From contig CM050449.1 of the NCBI GenBank assembly GCA_027563935.2, positions 84,599,178 to 84,663,177 on the forward strand: a stretch of DNA of 64,000 bases, in the 5' to 3' direction. This document shows, one piece after another, positions 9,840-21,668 of the stretch (position 1 is the first letter of the stretch; each line of letters begins with the position of its first letter). Position numbers and translations under genes: made by a program. The stretch comes from Costus lasius (Eukaryota; Streptophyta; Magnoliopsida; Zingiberales; Costaceae). The notes under the pieces are model-generated. The model saw only the letters and a list, made by a program, of their open reading frames with translations. It was not told the origin of the DNA and searched no databases.

Positions 9840-11653
9840 GGTGTTCGTTGCTGCAGTAATCTACAACATTGCAAGAACAACAAGGTCAGTATCAATGTTA
9901 GAATCAATCCAGGACTTAAGAATGATTCTTTTCTCACTATTTTATCTGACTGAAAAATCCAGTAAAACAGTCCGAAAGAGTAAAACTCTTTTAGTGAGAT
10001 GGGATCCAGATTTCATACTTGGTCTCCGCGTCCTGCTCAGGCGAGATAAGATGCACAGAGAGTACAAGCACTAATCTCTGGTAGGCAATCCCTGCCAATC
10101 GCCAACCCGTGCGATTCCCCTTCATCTGGGCAATCCAGCAGACTGTGCCAACTGAGTTGGTATAACACAGTCTCTAATCCCACAGATGGCTGCCTTCATA
10201 TGGCTACCATATGCTCAATATGTAGCATACATGGTCAAGCTGACCTGACCTACTCCCTGGACCACCACGTGCTATGCTGAGCAACGAGAAGCGATAAATC
10301 CCTTCTCTGTAACACGCAGGTGTAATCACACACCGTCTGAAGATAGATGGGCGTGCCCACTGAGTGGGTACAACACGGCCCCAACGATAGTCAGAACAGT
10401 GAGGTTTCGCGTCAGAAGGCTTTCGTGCTTGATATTCATCGTTGGATTTTAACGGTCCTTTTATCTTCTTAACTATCATGCAAATCCTATGGTGATAGCA
10501 GAAGAATAAATCATGCAGATATTAAATTTACTTAAACAGTAAATAGAAAGCATGATGATCTTATGTGGTAAAAGCCCATTAAGCCTAAGTTAGACCTTAA
10601 ATTAACTTAAGTTTTCACTTGAGCTCTTCATGGGTCTTTAGCATTTCATCTGGCCCAACCCGGGCCCAAGCGCCCTGTGCAGCTGAGATGCGCCCACCAG
10701 GTAAAATGCGCCTGTCCTAGAGTCGAACCCTAGACCTCCCACTGGTGAACCCACTTGCTGCATGCGCCTCTGCCATGTGTGCTCTGAGCTCATGTCTGAT
10801 TAAATTACATTTAATCTATCTAGACATGATTTGACTCGCAGGTCAATTACACATTATCAATTAATTAAAATGTGATGCGCAGATCACAATAAATAATTTA
10901 CAATATTGATTCAGGCATGCAGGCCCCAGCACAGCACACATTAAAATTGGGCAGCCCACATAAGATGAAATAGACATTCAATCACGTTAAACAAACATCA
11001 TGTGATCCAATCAAGAAAATAAAATTTTCGAAAATCCCATTGGCATCAATTTTATTTCCTTATGTGCCCTACTACCTTACAACGGTCCATTAATAGGGAT
11101 CCACTCATCAGACCTAGTCAGACCCACTGCCCTTGCATGCACCAAGTCATAACCTACTTGAGTCGACCTAGTGGTCAACTATGCATGCCTTAAGGGCTGA
11201 ACGTCCCTCATGATTTCTGGCAAGCGGGTGTGACCCCGGGCCTTAATCATGATCGTTCATTGGTCGCCTCGATCAGACATCGCTACACGCCTTTCTGCAG
11301 TCGACCTATAGCCACCAAATGCTTGCGCATAGGTGCTATCTAGTCAACCCATCTAGGCTGTCAGATGGTCTGATCAGACTGTTGGGTCTAGACTAGACTG
11401 ATGACTTCAACCCTAATAACCCATCTAAGTTTTTCAAGTAGGTGCTTATAGATCTAAGTGGATGCGCGCAATATGTTAAGTTTTGGTAAAAACAACTTCA
11501 ACAAGCGCCAACATGAATCATGCGCCACCAAAAGTAAAAGCATACAAGCATGTAGTTTTCGGCATGATCATTATTTTAGATCTACTTATCGCAAACATGG
11601 ATCACACAAAGCAATCATATGATTCATACAGAAACCTTTGCTCTGATACCAAT
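9840..11653 (-). other. F1-B untranslated leader with primer binding site
   Basis: Leader of F1-B. The splice-acceptor-like branch point, T-rich tract and TTGTAG precede gag near 9856-9895. The three-hairpin module is at 10024-10379. A tRNA-like segment with a B-box-like GGTTCGACTC lies near 10700-10775. The primer binding site complementary to initiator tRNA-Met is 11640-11651. No coding sequence is supported. Confidence 0.85.
10024..10379 (-). other. Three-hairpin module of F1-B leader
   Basis: H1 at 10350-10379, H2 at 10140-10173 (bulge TTATA, arms AGACTGTG/CACAGTCT) and H3 at 10024-10060, where the inner stem has one mismatch (CTCGC with GCAGG). The total span of 356 nt equals that in D, E and I. 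Confidence 0.6.
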
Positions 11654-13325
11654 TGAAAGGGGGGTGAAACCCTAAGCATGCGCATATAAACATTTGCATG
11701 GGCGGAATCTAGGGTTTCCTAGGATCGCATGCATGAATATATGATTAACTTGAAGATTGTATAGATCAAAACAAAATCATACCATAGCCATGAGTGGATG
11801 GCGATTTGGAAGCAGAGAACCAAGTGGCTCTCCTCCAAAGCGTGCGCACACAAGATGATTGATCGCCTACTCCTTGTCGATCCTTGTGCTAGCAAAGCTC
11901 TCCAAGTGTTCTAATCGCGTGAAGGAGATTGAGAGATGTCTTGGTGCTCGTCGAACTCCCTCTCGTTTGCGTGAAAAATCACCACACCGAAAGAGGAGCG
12001 TCAAGAGGAGAAGATGAGCGAGAGTGAGGCGTTATTCTCGAACGTGCAAGTGTTACTCTCGAATTGGAAAACCAATTTCCAAATATAGTAAGCCCTCATA
12101 CGTTCATGCATTCACCCCAATATGAACGATCGCAACTCATTCTCCCTTTGAACCATGCGCTCACTCTAAGTGAACCGGTTCAATTGAATTTAGTACAAAG
12201 ACCAAATCAAACCAAGACTTGATCTAGATCATATAAAACCAAAAAGGCTCAAGATCTAACCATTCATCTCTTGATGCTCTTGATCTCATCGATCTAGCAT
12301 CAGTTCTCTCGATCGAAGCATACTGATCTCAAGCCCTAATCAATCAAACATGATCAGACCAGATCTCACTTACAATCAGAGTTTAAATCCCTTTAAACTG
12401 AACCAAAACAATTCAGTCCACACGATCTGACATAAGTAAGCCATATCATCAAATTTTGCAACCCTAAGGGTTTCCTTTAAATGTCGGTAACGATAACTTA
12501 CGTTATCACAAACAGAGAGGGGTATCTAGCAACACATCACTGTCTCCCGATATAAAGGAAAGAGTCTTCCAAGACTACACCCAAACCATAGCACAAGTGT
12601 GAATTCAATTCACTAGGCATACTTGTTTCCTTTGCCACTGGATGTTCTTATTGGATAAGCATGTCAAGCCTGTAACTCCAATATGATGAGAGTGGTTAGA
12701 TCAGATGAACATAGTCATCTGGGTATGGCCATACACTTTCTCAACCATCTCATCCAGGGGGCCCCTATATAACATCACACTCCAAACTAGGAGAAGGCAA
12801 TCCTATATCTATCACTAGCGCCCTAACATGACTCATGCTCATTATCCAAGATAATCTATAACCATTATGTTTCAAATGATATTGAACTACCTCAAAACAA
12901 TGCCAATCATCATTTAGAAACACAAGTGATCTCAAGTCAGAGGAAATATGCCACCTGCTTGCATATAAGGATTATTCACATTGTGACAAGCAATTGAACA
13001 TCCTAAGTAGGGTCTGTCCAGTACATCCAATGTACCCATGAGTCTACATCTTATTCCATGCTCGAAGCATCCTATAAGATTAGAACACATATTAGTCTCA
13101 ATCATATCAAGGCTGTCTCATGTTCACCAAGATATCTCGACTAAGGACAATACTGCATGTCAGCCAAGCTGAACAGCATTGAGACATTATTCAGAAGTAT
13201 ACATATGGCAGCAGATAATGCAACAACCTGAATAACAACCATTGCCTTTATAAACATTGAGTTTATACATGATACTGATATAATCCCAAGGCCTCAAACA
13301 TTAGCCTTAAGGGCATACCCCAACA
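11654..13325 (-). repeat. F1-B 5' LTR (1,672 bp)
   Basis: On the minus strand it begins TGTTGGGGTATGCCC at 13325 and ends CA at 11654, two bases before the primer binding site. ATG-GCT-ATG followed by GTATGA lies at 11783-11791 (minus). On its outer side it joins the LTR of F2-C at 13326, where the possible 5-bp duplication is CAAAG; the partner is outside the window. Confidence 0.92.
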
Positions 13326-14119
13326 CAAAGGTCATCACAAGCAGTGAGTGGCACCTAGCAGCGCATCGCTGCTACCCAGGTCATTGGAATGGATATCGAC
13401 ATCGACATCCCCATCATCGCAACTAGGTATAGATGCATTACAGTCTCTTTGCCGAACTGATATCCGATTGGACAAGTGTGTCACCACTTGTTTTCACCCA
13501 ATCACATGGTTATGACTAAATCAGGTTTTCACCTGGGTATGGCCATACACTTTCAGTCATAGAACCATAGAGGAGCTCCATGGATATCATGCTTCCCTAA
13601 GGAAGGGGCAAATCCTGTGTCTGTCCATTGACCTTCTCATATGGGTCGTGACATGCTCAATGACAACCGTTATGACCTCCCAACTACGGCGAGGTGTTAG
13701 GTTGTATCAAAGCAAGTCCCTAACCATATAGAATGGTCAATGACCTCAAGTCAAGGGATCAATGCATCTCCTGTCACTTGTGAGGATAACTCATGACACC
13801 AAGTCATAGCCTCACAGCGGGTCTATCCAGTATATCCTCCAATGATATACACATGTGTCTGCGTTAGCACCACGTGCCTAACCAGCCCACATACCAGTCT
13901 CACAAGTACCAGAGCTGTCCCATATCCACTCAGGTACATTGACTGGAGACAATCATTTGAGCACAGATCCAATCTGTCTCCAGGGACATTATCATGTAAG
14001 TACACAATCGCAGGTGTAGACAAACAATGATAACGACAATGCCAGAAAGATATAGGAATATCAGAGTTAAGTAGTACAAAGATGGACCAAAACTAGGTCC
14101 TAGGGCATATACACCAACA
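13326..14119 (-). repeat. F2-C 3' LTR, partial
   Basis: The U3 side of a second LTR family, starting on the minus strand at 14119 with TGTTGGTGTATATGCCC. It breaks at 13326, where F1-B inserted. The same sequence continues without a break in the F2-C 5' LTR (around 22915), showing the interruption point. It is preceded on the minus strand by the polypurine tract AAGTGGGAGAT. Confidence 0.9.
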
Positions 14120-14140
14120 ATCTCCCACTTGCACTAAGAC

Positions 14141-14939
14141 CTAGAGGTTGAGCAACCTCAACCCCATATCTCTAGTACTACCATCATGCTTCTGCTGCGC
14201 CAAAGCCTTGGTCAGTGGGTCGGCTAGATTGCTCTTTGTGTCAACTCTGCTAATCTTGACATCACCTCGATCAATGATCTCTCTGATCAGGCGAAATCTC
14301 CTGAGTATGTGTTTGGACCTTTGATGAGACCGTGGTTCCTTAACATGTGCAGTTCCCATTGTTGTCATAGTAGAGCTCAATGGGATCCATTGCACTTGGA
14401 ACCACCTGAAGTTCAGAAAAGAACTTCCTGATCCAAACGGCTTCATTGGCTGCCTCAGAAGCAACCACATACTCAGCTTCGGTTGTAGAATTAGCTATGG
14501 TGGATTGCTTGAAGCTCTTTCAGCATACAGCACCTCCAACCATCTTAAACAAATAGCTGGTCTGCGATCTGAAGTCGTCAGGATCAGACTGGAATGACTC
14601 ATCAGTGAAGCCCTGCACACTGAGCTCTTCCAGTCCCCGTAGACCATACAGAATAAATCCTTAGTCCTTTTCAGGAAACTCAAGGATATTCTTTACAGCC
14701 ACCCAGTGCTGCAAACCTGGATTGGATTGGTATCGGCTGGTTATGCTTACAGCATAACCCACATCTGGTCTAGTACACAGCATTGCATACATGATTGATC
14801 CCATTGCCGAAGCATAGGGAATTCGACTCATGTTATCCCTCTCAGCCCGTGTTGTAGGACACTGGCTCTTTGAGAGAGTAAGGCCATCTCTCACTGGAAC
14901 GTATCCTTTCTTGGATTGCTCCAAGTTGAACCTCTCCAG
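14141..14939 (-). pseudogene. F2-C RT C-terminus and RNase H, broken
   Basis: Minus-strand remains of the copia RT end (TLSKSQCPTT, YASAMGSIMYAMLCTRPDVGYAVS) and RNase H (KEPRSHQRSKHILRRFRLIREI, NLADPLTKALAQQKHD). The reading frame changes near 14680 and again within RNase H, so several short frameshifts have destroyed it. It is separated from the rest of RT by the solo LTR 14940-17185. It ends just before the polypurine tract of the 3' LTR. Confidence 0.87.
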
Positions 14940-17185
14940 TGTTAGGGAATGCCGGGTGTAATTTAAAATTTTGCAGTCCCAGGACGCAGCGGAAGAAGCA
15001 TTACACCCGAAACACATTCCTATCCCAAGGATCCATGCGAGAGAGAAGACACAAGGATGTGTTAGAGATGTACCTCTTTTGCTTGTCTAGACGTCGAAGC
15101 CATGTTGAAGGCGCCCAAGTGTTCGCCCTCTACAAGTATCCACGCGTCGACTCCTTGATCGTTGCTCCCTTCCACGCTTGGTGCTAGCCTCGGGAAGAGA
15201 ATCAAGCCTTAGGGTATCTTTACTTCTCTTACGCTACCTCCAAGATGAAAGCGCCAAGAGGAGATGAGGAGGAAGATGATGCCGCCAAGTTGCTTCCTTT
15301 CTTCTTCTTTGCTTGCGCCACCTTCAAGCAAGGTGCGCCTATAGCCAAGGAAGGGAGAGAGCTTATGGCAAGGAGATGCCACCAAGCACTAAGAGTCCTT
15401 GCGCCAAGAAGAGAGGGAGAGGAAGAAATTGCAGCTCCAAGGAAGAAGTTTGCGCCAAGCTTTGATGTTGTCGCCCTTTGCCCTTACTTTCGCCCCTCTA
15501 TGTGTGTTCACGTCTCCAAGAATTCATCATCTAGAGAGGGCGACAATGGGTCCTATAAATAGGACTAGAGGCGGTTTGAGCAAGGGCTAGGATCATGCCA
15601 AGTGTATGGCTAGGATGAGGTGTCTTGAAGTAAGGAAAGTCTCCAAGACTTTACCATAAACCTCATTCAACCTTTCCATAAAAGTCTAAACACTATAACA
15701 GCCCAAGACATGCCTCAAATGCATTCTTACCATCAAAGGCTAAGTGGCTAGGCGCAACATGCATGAGGAGTTTCGGCTAGGGTAAGGGTTTTGGGAGAAA
15801 CTAGGGTTTGAGGTAAGGTAAGTCTCTAAGACATTACTATATACTTCTTCCCTATGTCCATATGCGCCTAGGAACTTCCCATAAAAGTTCTCAAGCCATA
15901 TCAGCCCCAAGACTTACCTTAGAGGCAAGTATTCCATCCAAGGAAGAAGGGCTAGGCGCCCTTTACTTCCATAATGAAGCAAAGGCGCCTCCCTCACCCC
16001 ATTATGCCCCTAGGCGCCAATGGGGTGAGGATTCTCCCCATTATACCCTTTTAAGCCAATTCCTCTTCATGACAACTAATTATTGGGCCTCATTGGATAA
16101 TGAGCTAGCCCAAACTTCATAGCGTGGGTTGATTAAGCCATTGGATCTAATCCAATGCAACCCTAATCCAAATGTGACCAATCTAGGTCAATTTCGGGTC
16201 AACCTACCAAAAATGAAGTTTGGCTCCAATAACTTTCTTCCGACTCATCAGGCCCATTGGCGCTGATGAAATCTTCCAAATTCATCCAAGTTATCCAATA
16301 ACTTGATCCTAAGGCTTCTGAATAAAGCAACGTCAAGAGTCTATTGCGTGTGACCCCATAGGATCCATATGACGATGGCAATGATGTAAACATCATAAGT
16401 AGTGAGGGGTATCTAGCAACACATCACTACTACCCATGTCATAGGACTTAAGTCATTATGGCAACAGCTCCTAACAAACAACGAGGATTCCTTTTGCATT
16501 ACAGATCCCTTTGCCTAAGCTGATATCCTGCCATTGGATTAGTCTCAAGTTTATTATCCAATGCATTGGTCATGACTCAACAAGTGTGGCCACACTCTCC
16601 TGTCATGCACCAATAAGGTGGGGCGCCCCGAGTGGATATCATGCTTCCAATAAGGAAGGGGCAAATCCTACTATTGGTCATCCATGTCTCTACATGACTT
16701 ATGACATGCCCAATGACAGTCATTTTGATCTCCCAATTACGGAGAGACGTAAGACTGTATTAAAGCACACCCATCATCAAATCTAGACATGAATACCTCA
16801 AGTCTAAGGATCAATGCAAACCTCTTGTATGTGAGATTGACTTGTTGACTAGACAAGTCAATCCTCACGGTGGATCACTCCAGTGCATCCAATGCACCTG
16901 TATGTCTGCGTAACTGTGCCCCGCACCTAACCAGCCCATACACCAGTCTCACATGTACCAAAGCTGTCCCATATCTGCTAAGGTACCTTGTCTGGGGATA
17001 GCTTATGAGAATGGATCCAATCCAAACTCCTGGGACATTATTTATGCAACTCAATACATCAACGCAGGTAGAGAAGTCTGCATAATAACGACCATGCCTA
17101 TATAAAGAGTAATAGTTCTATCAAAGTACATTCAACAATGCCTGACCATGTCCATACATTGGTCTTTAGGGCATATACACCAACA
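14940..17185 (-). repeat. F2-type solo LTR inside F2-C RT
   Basis: A 2,246-bp insert with ends TGTTAGGG and ACCAACA. It is flanked by TCCAG (14935-14939) and TCTAG (17186-17190), a 5-bp duplication with one change. On the minus strand it starts TGTTGGTGTATATGCCCTAAAG, so it is an F2-family LTR with no internal region: a solo LTR left by LTR-LTR recombination. It splits the RT frame. Short ORFs inside (for example 15245-15562) show no recognisable protein. Confidence 0.9.
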
Positions 17186-17190
17186 TCTAG

Positions 17191-18153
17191 GACCTTATCA
17201 ATGTGGGTACTCTGACTAAGGGCCAAGAGCCTCTTGGATCTATCCTGGTAGATCCTCACGCCTAGAATATAGGCGGCCTCCCCTAAGTCTTTCATCTCAA
17301 AACATTTCCCCAACCATGTCTTCACAGCTTGAAGACTAGGGATGTCGTTTCCGATGAGCAGTATGTCATCGACATACATGACCAGAAAAGTCACCAAGCT
17401 CCCACTTAATTTTCTGTATACACAGGCGTCATCTTCACTTTTGATAAAGCCATAATCTCTCACAGCTTCATCAAACTGAAGATTCTAACTTCGAGATGCT
17501 TGCTTTAATCCATAAATGGATTTCTTTAGCCTGCAGACTTTACTAGTATCTGCAGGATGGATGAAGTCATTAGGTTGTGTCATATACACATCCTTAGTCA
17601 GCTTCCCGTTAAGGAACGCTGTCTTCACATCCATCTGCCATATCTCATAGTCATGATATGCAGCTATAGCAAGCAGAATCCGAATGGATTTGATCATGGC
17701 AACTGGTGAGAAGGTTTCATCATAGTCCACCCCGTGGACTTGTTTAAATCCTTTAGCCACTAGTCTACCCTTATAGGTAACTATTTTGCCATCCATGTCT
17801 GTCTTCTTCTTGAAGACCCATTTACACCCTATGGGTTTTACCCCATCAGACAGCTCAACCAAATCCCAAACTTGGTTAGCCGACATGGAATCCATCTCGG
17901 ATCGCATGGCCTCAAGCCATCTCTCGGAGTCCGGTCCACTGACTGCCTCATCATAAGTCCTGGGTTCATCCTCAATGATGAAGATCCCGTCGTGTTGGGT
18001 CGGCAGCGACCCATACCTCTTAGGTGCACGACAAAACCTCCCAGACCTACATGGGACCTGTGTCTGAGCCTCAGGTTGCCTAGCAACCGGTGCAGGTGGC
18101 TCAAATTCCATCTCTTTGTCTTTGTGGTTGCACTTGGTCCTCATCCAAGTCAA
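17191..18153 (-). pseudogene. F2-C reverse transcriptase, N-terminal and core part
   Basis: Minus-strand RT with WQMDVKTAFLNGKL, SIYGLKQASRS and YVDDILLIGND, close to F2-F. A TAG at 17485-17487 replaces the tryptophan codon after KQASRS. The frame relative to integrase is shifted by one extra A near 18120. RT is cut at 17190 by the solo LTR and continues at 14939. Confidence 0.88.
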
Positions 18154-19144
18154 ACTTCCAGCCGCTAACTTCTTTCATGAGAAATTCTTTCTCTAGAAAG
18201 ACAGCACCCCAAGCAACAAAAACTTTGTTCTCGGTTGGGACATAGAAGTAGTATCCTTTAGTTTCCTTAGGATACCCCACAAACACACATTTATCAGATC
18301 TAGGTTCTAGCTTGCTAGAATCCTGACGTTTGACATAAGCCTTACATCCCCAGATCCTGATAAAAGTGAGATTTGGGCGTCTCCCACTCCATACCTCGTA
18401 TGGAATCTTTGAGACACTCTCAGATGGAACATTATTCAGTATTAGAGAAGCTGTCTCAAGTGCATGTCCCCAGAATGAGGGAGGTAGAGTTGCATGACTC
18501 ATCATAGATCGAACCATGTCCAACAAAGTTCGATTTCTCCTTTCAGACACATCATTCCATTGAGGTGTTCCAGGAGGAGTGAGTTGGGATATGATCCCAC
18601 ACTCTCTCATATAGTCAAAGAACTCACCGCTCAGGTACTCTTCACCACGATCCGATCGAAGAGTCTTAATGGATCTACCAAGCTGGTTTTCTACTTCATG
18701 TCTAAACTCCTTAAATTTCTCAAAGGATTCAGACTTATGTCTCATCAGATAGACATAACCATATTTACTGAAGTCATCAGTAAACGCGATGAAGTAGTTG
18801 TACCTTCCTCTGGCTTGTTTATTGAAAGGCCCATACAAGTCAGTATGTATGAGATTTAATAAACCTCCTGCCCTCTCACCAGTCTTGGTGAAGGGCGCCT
18901 TTGTCATTTTCCCTAATAAACAAGGTTCACAAGTATCAAATTCCTCCAAGGAACTTGAATCTAACAACCCATTTTCATGGAGTTGTCGAATGCGATTCTT
19001 GTTTATATGGGCTAATCGACAATGCCGTAGGAAAGCACCAACTGAACCACTCAGTTTGGTCCTTTTATTATTTATGTTACAAATAGAGCTATCCGTGTCC
19101 AAGACATGCGGACCATTGCACAAAGTACCCTTCCCATAAAACAT
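18101..19144 (-). pseudogene. F2-C integrase
   Basis: A 347-residue open segment containing the pre-integrase zinc motif (HCRLAHIN, CEPC), the catalytic core with HTDLYGP, LRSDRGEEY and PGTPQWNDVSERRNRTLLD, then GCKAYVKR and KCVFVGYP. Several conserved residues have drifted (SDRGGEY to SDRGEEY, WNGVSE to WNDVSE). It ends out of frame with RT. The real upstream part, protease, is degraded. Confidence 0.87.
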
Positions 19145-19964
19145 GTTTGCAAAAGAACATAAGTTCTCCTAAATCCTTTCTTTGCCAAGCAAGGAGTGGA
19201 TGCAATGTTTTGGTAAGGGAAGGTACGTAATAGCAATTGTCTAGCTTTAACTGAAGTCCTAAAGGCAGGGAGAGAAACTCCTACAGAAACAGTAGTAACT
19301 TGTGCCTTGTTACCTATCCGTAGGTCAATCTCTCTAGGCCTTACCGATCTATCCTTTCTGAGCCTTTACATATTTGTACAAATGTGAGCTCCACATGCGG
19401 TATCCAATACCCATGTCATAGGAGTAGATAGGTTGACTTCGGTAACATAAATACCTGAGCATAAAGACAAGGCCTTGCCTTTCTTCTCCTCATTCTAAAG
19501 TTGCAACATGTCCTTTAACATGTGAGGTGGCCCTCCACATGAATAGCACCTATTATTCCTGATCATATCCATCTTTAATTTCAGTTCCTTGGTCAAGCCT
19601 TTCGGCTCAACACACTGAATATCAACTTTAGGATGATTGAGCTCAACCAGTTCATCAAAGAGCTGCCTCAGATTAAAAATAATCTCAGAGGCACTCTTCG
19701 ATTCATATTACCCTCTAAATTCAGGTGACATGTTGGTTAGCAACTTCCAAAGTATCAACCTGATGCTTATCATAAGCATCCCTCTCAGCCGCTGAGGCCG
19801 AGCATGGAAGTGGCTCAGGAAAAAGGACGCTCAAGGACACAAAACTTCCTTTTGAGCTTGAGCACGATTCTCAAGTTCATATACCAATCCAGTAAGTTGG
19901 ATCCAGCCAACTTATCCCTTTCCAGGGGAGATCGCAGTGACCAACTGCTATTGTTCACAGCCAT
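19145..19964 (-). pseudogene. F2-C gag and protease, degraded
   Basis: Gag starts at ATG 19964 (minus). The first ~50 residues (RSPLERDKLAGSNLLDWYMNLRIVLK) align with the F1 Gag N-terminus. A zinc knuckle is recognisable near 19510-19555 (CYSCGGPPH) but its last cysteine is lost, apparently by an inserted A. Protease traces (ACGAHICTN-like) lie near 19375-19420. The frame is broken many times and long stretches are unalignable by eye, so boundaries are approximate. Confidence 0.75.
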
Positions 19965-21668
19965 TGTTCCACAACAACCAAGAAACAGCAGATTAGTACT
20001 ACTTCGAGTCATTTAAACTGGACTTGTTTTAAATGACCATGGCTTCCACTATTTTTAATCGAATTGACAACCCACAAAGTCAATCGAGAAATCCAAGATT
20101 TCCTAGTGAGATGAGATCCTCATTCCACATAGGGCTTTGCGTCCCACGAGGGTGGGATGAGATGCACAAAGTGACCCATGTTTCCTAAGGTGGGCTCGCC
20201 GGCCGATTGCTCCAAGCAATTCCCCTTATTGAGACAGTCCAGGCATTTCATGTCCAGCGAGGGCTGGATACAGCATGAAACCCTAACCTCTCAACGATGC
20301 CTCTAGAGTTTCATCATGTGCCTAGCACACATGAAAATCTAGTCAAGTCCATTCCTAACCGTTATGCCCAGGGCCAACGAGTTTCCTTGCGAAGGCACGC
20401 CCAGGTTAAAACTGGACTGGGGAAACCATTGCCACCACGCACTTTCTAAAGATAAGTGGGTGTGTCCCACGAGGGTGGGAAACAATTCACAACTCCACTG
20501 ATCGATAGCTTAGTGAGGGCTACGCGTTAGAAGGCTACTAGACTTGATATTTTAATTGAGGGTTTTTGTTTAAGGTTTCATCATCTCAGTTTTATCTTAT
20601 GTCTATCATTACAGGCATGCAATCCTATGGTGATAACATAACAATAAAACATCATAGGCATGCTTTAGCTTTTGTAAAGAAAGCAATAAAAGGATGATGT
20701 GATCATAGCCCATTCAAGACATTGAACCAATCCATGCCAAAAAGGGGTTCAACTCTTGACCTAGGATTCAAGCCCCAAGACGAGACCTAGCCTAGCCGAC
20801 CTCTAGCTCTATCTTCAAGGTTGGCTCCAAGGTCCTTCTCTCATGGTTTAGCTTTCAAACCCTAGGGGTACACCCACAAGGTTCGGCCAATGCCATGGTC
20901 TTTCTCCAAGGAAGGTGCGCCATCTAGCAAGCCACAAGAGGGATAGCACACAAGCACAAGGCTCGGCCAAACCCTAACTTGCGCCCCCATGCAAGGATGT
21001 GCCACCTTTGAAGCTTGTTGCGCCATCAGGCAAGGATGCGCAACCAAGCAAGCATGCACCTTGCTCCAAGTAGATGCGCCACCCTAATCTTCTTCTTAGT
21101 TAAAAGCAAAAAGAAAAGCGGCACGCAGGCCTCACAAGGATACATCACAGGCATGCTAAGGGGCTTGACATATGACCATAACATCATGCACAATCAAGTA
21201 CTTACTCATGCAATTCTACATGCTCATGAAAAACATAAAATCTGAAATTTTACTTTTTCATAAAACATGTCTCTCTTCCTTCCCTTTATATCACAAATCT
21301 TTGATTCTAAGTTTCTCTCAGGAGTCTACAAGAGGCATACTGGTTGCACTGCTTGCAATCCCTAACTTGCTAGGGTAAGGGCAATCACCCAATCCATGCC
21401 CTATCCCAACAAGTCTCTCAAGATAGGTCTATCCTATTATGAGAGGAGAAATTTTCTCTTCCACGTATGGGTCTATCCCATCACATGAAGAGAGCAAAGA
21501 ACCACAAGAAGTTAATTAGAAGTAAGAAACAAGAGACCTACAATTTTTCTACTTAAAGAAAAACCATGCGCCAATATCTATGCAATATGCGAAAATGTAG
21601 ATATGGCATGTGAGCATGAAAAGCATGAAAGAACATCGTTCGAGGCTCGCAAGTAGCTTTGATACCAC
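19965..21668 (-). other. F2-C untranslated leader with primer binding site
   Basis: About 1.7 kb of leader. The primer binding site TGGTATCAAAGC (minus strand, 21656-21667) differs by one base from that of F1. The three-hairpin module lies at 20135-20493, and the flanking text is recognisably homologous to F1 leaders (for example TTATCTT after H1). No coding sequence is supported. Confidence 0.83.
20135..20493 (-). other. Three-hairpin module of F2-C leader
   Basis: H1 at 20459-20493 (arms GTTGTG/CACACC with one mismatch, inner CCCAC/GTGGG). H2 at 20246-20280 (TTTCATG/CATGAAA, inner CCAGC/GCTGG). H3 at 20135-20171 (CTTTGTG/CGCAAAG, inner CCCAC/GTGGG). All three loops read CCTC and are followed by a single A before the outer arm. 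Pairing partners differ from F1 but pairing is kept. Confidence 0.68.

Noticed and set aside
15245..15590. 105-codon basic ORF in the F2 solo LTR
   Set aside because: Low-complexity GAGAAG-rich LTR sequence read as protein; not open in related F2 LTRs (21900-22143).
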